A DNA stretch of 32,023 bases, taken from the NCBI GenBank assembly GCA_018823025.1, contig JAHJJI010000109.1, positions 1-32,023 on the forward strand, written 5' to 3'. The stretch comes from Gammaproteobacteria bacterium. GTDB lineage: Bacteria; Pseudomonadota; Gammaproteobacteria; Burkholderiales; Sulfuricellaceae. A program made the translations under genes and the position numbers. The notes under the pieces are model-generated. The model saw only the letters and a list, made by a program, of their open reading frames with translations. It had not been told where the DNA came from and searched no databases. This document shows, piece after piece, positions 27,991 through 32,023 of this stretch. How positions within the stretch are numbered: the stretch's first letter is position 1; each line of letters starts with the position of its first letter.

Positions 27991-28563
27991 CTACTCGTCC
28001 ATCATCCAGGCCGGACCGAAGCTCCGCAGCTTTCCCTTCTGCTCCTTGGTGAGAAGCGCCTCCATGCGGTTGTGGGCGTCCACCGACTGCTCCACCATCT
28101 GCCGGCGCAGTTCGCCGATCTTGTTGTACTGGTTACCGATGGCTGCCGGGTCGCGCTTGTCCGCAGCGTAGAGTCCGCGCAGCGTGGCATTCTCCCCCTG
28201 CATCTTGGTCATCAGATCCCAGCGCTTTTTGTGCAGTTCCTCGTAAATTTCAGAGATTTTTTTCTGCTGGTCCTCTTTCAGGTCGGGCAGCCACATCGGG
28301 CCATAGCCCCTCATCATTCCGTAACCTTGCCCCATCATGCCGCCATAGCCATGACCCATCATTCCCTGCCCCATCATCCCGGGACCCATCATTCCCTGTC
28401 CCATCATCCCTGGACCCATCATCCCTGGACCCATCATCCCTGGACCCATCATCCCGTAGGGGCAGCCGGCTTGCAGTTTCACTTCGTCGTCCGCGACGAC
28501 AGCGAAAGGCATAAGCAAGATAAAACCCGTCGTCAACCCTGCAATTAGCTTGTTCGTCCTCAT
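27991..28563 (-). CDS. Spy/CpxP-like periplasmic protein with Met-Met-Gly repeats
   Basis: The 190 residues start with a signal peptide (about 1-24, cleavage after AVVA). A repeat region (38-72) of seven pentapeptides MMGPG, MMGQG or MMGHG follows, then a looser Gly/Tyr/Met stretch to about 89. A helical region (about 92-190) has the LxxxQ-type motifs of the Spy/CpxP family (LKEDQQKKISEIYEEL, LLTKEQKGKLRSFG). Spy and CpxP are ATP-independent periplasmic chaperones or stress sensors, and relatives respond to metals. The Met clusters suggest soft-metal (copper or silver) binding; that is inference. The ATG at 28563 has GGAG 8 bases upstream. A SHOCT gene follows and lpxR diverges. Confidence 0.82.
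   Translation of the reverse strand: MRTNKLIAGLTTGFILLMPFAVVADDEVKLQAGCPYGMMGPGMMGPGMMGPGMMGQGMMGPGMMGQGMMGHGYGGMMGQGYGMMRGYGPMWLPDLKEDQQKKISEIYEELHKKRWDLMTKMQGENATLRGLYAADKRDPAAIGNQYNKIGELRRQMVEQSVDAHNRMEALLTKEQKGKLRSFGPAWMMDE
28355..28459. repeat. Seven 15-bp tandem repeats encoding the Met-Met-Gly pentapeptides
   Basis: Seven consecutive 15-bp units run from 28355 to 28459. Three adjacent units (28400-28444) are identical, each reading CCCATCATCCCTGGA on the plus strand. The identity suggests recent slippage or unequal exchange, so the copy number may vary between strains. Confidence 0.85.
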
Positions 28564-28671
28564 TTCATATCTCCTCAATGGCGATTGTCCGCAAAGGGAT
28601 ACACAAAGGCACTTGTGTCTCGCTTGACTGGCCGGCACAATCTGTTGGATACAGACACCCATCGGCATAGC

Positions 28672-28707
28672 CTGGACTGAGTCCAGTTCGCAATGGCGAA
28701 CTTAAGT
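28672..28707. promoter_or_regulatory. Cluster of palindromes between the Spy-like gene and lpxR
   Basis: CTGGACT-G-AGTCCAG (28672-28686) is a perfect 7-bp dyad. It is followed at once by TTCGC-aatg-GCGAA (28687-28700) and then ACTTAAGT (28700-28707). The cluster lies about 70-105 bases before lpxR and about 110-145 bases before the divergent Spy-like gene. It is a good place for a shared operator, but no regulator is identifiable. The rest of this 213-base gap shows only a weak TTGACT-N18-GATACA (28624-28653) on the plus strand. Confidence 0.45.
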
Positions 28708-28776
28708 ATAGCCAATAGAAATGCGACGGCGGGGTTTTTCGATTCATCCTGTAACACAAGAATTTCAGGGCAACGC

Positions 28777-29871
28777 ATGGCACCCATTTCGTGGCTTTCT
28801 AGACTGCCAACCTGCTTCCCGGCCATTCTTCTGGCGCTGGCGCCACGCCCGGCGCTGGCCGTGGAAGGCGAACCCAGCCTGTGCGAGGAGAGTCCGCCCG
28901 GCATCGTAGCGCTCGCCCGGCACCCCGAACTCTACAATTTCTATTTCGAGAATGACCTTTTTAACGGCACCGACAGCGATTACACCAATGGTGTGAAATT
29001 TTCCTGGGTCTCGGCCAACCTCAAGGACTACACCCACGATCCCTGCCTGCCGCACTGGGTAAGGCAGCTGAACCGACTATTGGAAAACCTGCATCCGGGC
29101 AAATACACCTCGCGCAACATGGTTGTTACGGGAGGGCAGTCGATGTTCACCCCGCGCGACCGCAACCGAACCAACCCGATCCTCAACGACCGGCCCTACG
29201 CCGGCTGGCTCTACCTGGGGCTGGGCTACAACGCCCGCGATGCGCGGCAGATGGACACCGTCGAGGTCAACCTCGGCGTGGTCGGCCCTGCATCGCTGGC
29301 GCGACAAACCCAGGATTTCGTCCACAACCAGCGCGGCATTCCCAACTTCAACGGCTGGAGCAACCAGCTCGGCAACGAATTCGGCTTCCAGTTCGTCGCC
29401 GAACGCAAGAACAGGATCTGGAACGAAAGCGGCGCAGGCCTTCAGTTCGACGCCATCACCCACTACGGCGCCAGCCTCGGCAACATCCGCACCTACCTCA
29501 ACACCGGCCTGGAACTGCGGGCCGGCAGCCGCATCCCGAACGATTTCGGCACCTCGCCGATACGCCCCGCCGGCGACAGCAACGCCCCGCTTGAAGGCCC
29601 TGTCACCCGCCGGTTTTCGGATGGCGGGCTGCATGCCTTTCTCTCGGCCGACGCCCGCGCCGTCGCCCATGACATTTTCCTTGACGGCAACACCTTTTCC
29701 AGCAGCCACCACGTCGACAAAAAACACTTCGTAGGCGACCTGGCCACCGGCATCGCCTGGCAATGGCAGGGTGGTAAAATCACCTACGCGCGCTACATCC
29801 GCAGCAAGGAATTCACCACCCAGGAAAGCATGCACGCCTTCGGCTCGATCACGCTCAGCCTTGAGTTTTGA
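28777..29871 (+). CDS. lpxR: LpxR-type lipid A deacylase (DUF2219)
   Basis: LpxR is an outer-membrane beta-barrel that removes the 3'-acyloxyacyl group of lipid A and so softens recognition by hosts or tunes the envelope. The 364 residues begin with a signal peptide ending APRPALA. They then show FYFENDLFNGTDSDYTNGVKFSW, the conserved N-D and YTNG block at the LpxR N-terminus. GQSMFTPRD, DRPYAGWLYLGLG and DFVHNQRGIPNFNGWSNQLGNE also follow the family. The chain ends in Phe (SITLSLEF), as beta-barrels do. I chose the ATG at 28777 (CAGGG upstream) because it gives a clean signal peptide; an open frame reaches 28693. Confidence 0.85.
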   Translation: MAPISWLSRLPTCFPAILLALAPRPALAVEGEPSLCEESPPGIVALARHPELYNFYFENDLFNGTDSDYTNGVKFSWVSANLKDYTHDPCLPHWVRQLNRLLENLHPGKYTSRNMVVTGGQSMFTPRDRNRTNPILNDRPYAGWLYLGLGYNARDARQMDTVEVNLGVVGPASLARQTQDFVHNQRGIPNFNGWSNQLGNEFGFQFVAERKNRIWNESGAGLQFDAITHYGASLGNIRTYLNTGLELRAGSRIPNDFGTSPIRPAGDSNAPLEGPVTRRFSDGGLHAFLSADARAVAHDIFLDGNTFSSSHHVDKKHFVGDLATGIAWQWQGGKITYARYIRSKEFTTQESMHAFGSITLSLEF

Positions 29872-29895
29872 AATGCCATGTTTCATAAACTAATC

Positions 29896-29923
29896 ATCCT
29901 GCCTATTATTAAATAGGCAGGAT
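29896..29923. other. Perfect 12-bp hairpin after lpxR
   Basis: ATCCTGCCTATT and AATAGGCAGGAT pair around ATTA. It lies 24 bases after the lpxR stop and about 40 before the GGDEF gene. No U-tract follows on the plus strand, so it is not a textbook terminator, though it may protect the lpxR mRNA end. Confidence 0.7.
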
Positions 29924-29939
29924 TGCACTGGTGCAATCC
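29920..29939. other. Second hairpin overlapping the first, before the GGDEF gene
   Basis: GGATTGCAC and GTGCAATCC pair around TG. Its first four bases (29920-29923) are also the last four of the upstream hairpin, so in RNA the two stems compete at that edge. Confidence 0.6.
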
Positions 29940-29963
29940 GAACCGGCAGTTTATTAGAGTCAC

Positions 29964-30818
29964 ATGAGTATCGACATCTTTCACATCATTCGATGGAAAC
30001 CCGCCCCCGGAGGCCGGACGGTTTTGTATGCCTGCACCCTGGCCACGATCATTGGCGCGACCTGGGTGCACTACAAACTCGGCAAACACTACCATATCGA
30101 TATGTTCTTCCTGCTGCCGGTCATCCTTATGAGCTGGTACGGCGGCAGAAAAGCCGGCAATCTGTTCAGCCTGCTCAGCGTGGCTGGCTGGATGATTGTG
30201 GATCTGGGCATATTGCAAGACTCCCCGTTCTGGGCGGAATTTATTAATAATATCTTTCGCTTCAGCGTGCTCCTGATTGTGGTCCAGATTGCCAGCCGCC
30301 TGCGCATCGCGCTCGACCGCGAGCACGACATGGCGCGGCAAGACACCCTTACCTGCCTTCCCAACCGGCGCGCCTTCTACGAGATGGGAGAAATCGAGAC
30401 AGAACGTTCCCGGCGCTATGACCGCCCCTTCACCGCCCTGTTTTTCGACCTCGACAACTTCAAGACCGTCAACGATATCAAGGGACATGGCGAAGGTGAC
30501 CGCCTGCTGAAAACTGTCGCGGAGATTCTCCACTCCCGCCTGCGCACCACCGATATCTGCGGGCGACTGGGCGGCGATGAATTCGCCGTTCTGCTGCCGG
30601 AAACGGACGAAGAAGCCGCCGCGAGTTTTGCCGCCGAACTGCGCGCCCGCCTGATAGAAGCCATGGAACGTCACAGCTGGCCAGTCACCTTCAGCATCGG
30701 CGTCGCCACCTTCAACACCACGCCGGATAGCCTCGATCAGCTGATCAAGACTGCAGATGCACTGATGTACACTGTCAAGCAGGATGGCAAAAACGCCATC
30801 CGACATGAAGTGTATTAA
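29964..30818 (+). CDS. Membrane-anchored GGDEF diguanylate cyclase
   Basis: This 284-residue protein should make cyclic di-GMP at the inner membrane. The N-terminal part has about four hydrophobic segments (about 18-36, 47-58, 65-83, 97-115) and a short periplasmic or loop region with KHYHIDMFF. The GGDEF domain (about 124-284) begins DTLTCLPNRRAFYEM. It contains FFDLDNFKTVND, RLGGDEF (GGDEF 203-207) and an intact RxxD inhibitory site (RTTD, 194-197), so it should be active and product-inhibited. The ATG at 29964 has only a weak site (TTAGAGTCAC). It follows two overlapping hairpins downstream of lpxR. Confidence 0.92.
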   Translation: MSIDIFHIIRWKPAPGGRTVLYACTLATIIGATWVHYKLGKHYHIDMFFLLPVILMSWYGGRKAGNLFSLLSVAGWMIVDLGILQDSPFWAEFINNIFRFSVLLIVVQIASRLRIALDREHDMARQDTLTCLPNRRAFYEMGEIETERSRRYDRPFTALFFDLDNFKTVNDIKGHGEGDRLLKTVAEILHSRLRTTDICGRLGGDEFAVLLPETDEEAAASFAAELRARLIEAMERHSWPVTFSIGVATFNTTPDSLDQLIKTADALMYTVKQDGKNAIRHEVY

Positions 30819-30845
30819 CGTAAAAGCCCTTAACCCCAGGACTCG

Positions 30846-30865
30846 CAGGGCGGGTTAGCGCCCTG
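30846..30865. other. CAGGGCG / CGCCCTG hairpin after the GGDEF gene
   Basis: A perfect 7-bp stem with loop GGTTAG lies 27 bases after the GGDEF stop. No T-run follows. It may end or protect the transcript. The words GGGCGGGTTAGCG also recall common dispersed palindromes. Confidence 0.45.
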
Positions 30866-30916
30866 TGTCAACTGAGCAAGCCGCGCTCGCTGAATATCCT
30901 TTTCAAAACGTTCCAC

Positions 30917-30937
30917 CCCTCACCTATAACCCCTCCC
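30917..30937. repeat. Three in-phase heptamers upstream of prfB
   Basis: CCCTCAC, CTATAAC and CCCTCCC lie head to tail at 30917-30937, the same class of words as the element arms around der. They occupy the place where a -35 box for the prfB promoter would be. Confidence 0.55.
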
Positions 30938-30950
30938 CCGCCTCCCCATG

Positions 30951-30956
30951 TATAAT
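30951..30956 (+). promoter_or_regulatory. -10 box of a candidate prfB promoter
   Basis: A perfect TATAAT lies 31 bases before the prfB ATG, giving a leader of about 25 bases. No recognisable -35 box is present; the expected place holds CT-rich heptamers. Confidence 0.5.
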
Positions 30957-30987
30957 TCTCTGCTTTGACCCTCACGAGCAACGAATC

Positions 30988-32023
30988 ATGGAAGCCGAAC
31001 AACTCAACGCCATCGCCAACCGGCTAGAAAACCTTTCCGTACGGGCCACCGACCTGCGGAGGTATCTTTGACTACGATAGCAAACAGGAACGCCTGACTG
31101 AAGTCGTCCAGCTGCTGGAAAACCCGGCGGTCTGGGATGACGCCAAGCGCGCTCAGGAACTGGGCAAGGAACGCCGCGTTCTGGAAGCGATTGTTGAAAC
31201 GCTGACCAAGCTCGATCAGAGCCTGCACGACAGCACCGACCTGTTCGAGATGGCGAAGGAAGAAGGCGATGACGCCACGCTGGAGAGCGTCGCGGCGGAC
31301 GCAGCAACGCTGGAGAAGACGGTGGAGGAAATGGAATTCCGTCGCATGTTCTCCCACCCGATGGACCCCAACAACTGCTTCATCGACATCCAGTCCGGCT
31401 CTGGCGGCACCGAGGCGCAGGACTGGGCCTCGATGCTGATGCGGATGTACTTGCGCTACTGCGAGCGCAAGGGTTTTGCCGTGGAAATCCTGGAGGAATC
31501 CGCCGGCGAGGTAGCGGGGCTCAAGAGTGCCACGCTCAAGATCAGCGGCGACTACGCCTTCGGCTACCTGCGCACCGAAACCGGCGTGCACCGCCTGGTG
31601 CGCAAATCCCCGTTCGACTCCGGCAACCGCCGCCACACTTCGTTTTCCAGCGTATTCGTCTACCCCGAGGTGGACGACTCGATCGAGGTCGAGATCAACC
31701 CTGCCGATCTGCGCATCGACACCTTCCGCGCTTCTGGCGCAGGCGGCCAGCACATCAACAAGACCGACTCGGCGATCCGCATCACCCATCTGCCGACCAA
31801 CGTCGTGGTGCAGTGCCAGAACGACCGCTCGCAGCACAAGAATCGCGCCGAGGCGATGAGCATGCTGAAGGCCCGGTTATACGAACTGGAGCTCAGGAAG
31901 CGCAACGAGGAAAAGCAGGCGATGGAAGACACCAAGACCGACATCGGCTGGGGCCACCAGATCCGTTCCTATGTACTCGACCAGTCGCGGATCAAGGATT
32001 TGCGTACCAATTACGAAGTTGGC
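30988..32023 (+). CDS. prfB: Peptide chain release factor 2 with programmed +1 frameshift (3' end cut)
   Basis: RF2 ends translation at UGA and UAA. The first frame (30988-31071) encodes [20 protein letters not shown] and stops at an in-frame TGA at codon 28. A +1 shift at CTTTGA continues as [16 protein letters not shown] and stays open to the window end. Family blocks follow in the second frame: the codon-recognition SPF in [18 protein letters not shown], and the peptidyl-release GGQ in [15 protein letters not shown]. The protein is thus a normal RF2, lacking only its C-terminus beyond 32023. The start ATG has a weak GAG site. The shift makes RF2 limit its own synthesis. Confidence 0.97.
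31055..31072 (+). promoter_or_regulatory. RF2 autoregulatory +1 frameshift site
   Basis: The order is a Shine-Dalgarno-like GGAGG, three bases (TAT), the slippery CTT, then TGA followed by C. This is the same arrangement as in E. coli prfB. When RF2 is scarce, the ribosome pauses at TGA, slips from CTT to TTT and resumes at GAC (31070-31072). Confidence 0.95.

Noticed and set aside
28355-28459. CRISPR-like array
   Set aside because: Units are 15 bp with no spacers and encode in-frame pentapeptides of a secreted protein.
29077-30806. Minus-strand open frames of 269 and 307 codons (29077-29886 and 29883-30806)
   Set aside because: They lie opposite lpxR and the GGDEF gene, whose motifs are unambiguous, and the antisense proteins show low-complexity Val/Ala/Gly composition.

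Overview
The window is chromosomal DNA from a betaproteobacterium, most plausibly a Nitrosomonadales-type lineage (Gallionella/Sulfuricella-like). This rests on gene order and protein character, not on a database search. The left half, read on the minus strand from about 18.2 kb down to 1, is the conserved betaproteobacterial housekeeping block ndk - rlmN - pilW/pilF - rodZ - ispG - hisS - yfgM-like - bamB - der - hfq - hflX - hflK - hflC - DUF2065 - hisZ - purA. Many of its genes touch or overlap by 1-4 bases, so it is probably one or a few long transcripts. It is interrupted between der and hfq by two extra genes: an unrecognised 389-residue soluble protein and a PAS-GAF-GGDEF-EAL protein that could make and break cyclic di-GMP.

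From 18.3 to 20.3 kb lie a plus-strand pair (a membrane-anchored SPOR-domain protein and a DUF3147 membrane protein) and a convergent AEC-family transporter. From 20.4 to 23.3 kb is a TRAP dicarboxylate transporter (dctP, dctQ, dctM, minus strand) with an intrinsic terminator between the binding-protein gene and the membrane genes. tilS and accA overlap on the minus strand and diverge from recJ, whose -10 box almost touches its start codon.

From 27.6 to 30.8 kb is an envelope and signalling cluster. It holds a SHOCT-domain membrane protein, a Spy/CpxP-like periplasmic protein with seven Met-Met-Gly pentapeptide repeats, a divergent LpxR-type lipid A deacylase, and a membrane GGDEF diguanylate cyclase preceded by two overlapping hairpins. 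The window ends inside prfB (release factor 2), which carries the classical programmed +1 frameshift site.

The most unusual feature is a repeat element of about 90 bp present twice in the same orientation, on either side of der. Each copy has four heptamers, a shared core of 33-34 bp, and four heptamers pointing the other way. Related heptamer runs without the core occur inside the tilS coding sequence and just upstream of prfB. The copy before der ends 7 bases from its start codon and leaves no visible Shine-Dalgarno sequence. No tRNA, rRNA, CRISPR array, transposase or phage gene was seen, and no stretch over 300 bases lacks a gene.
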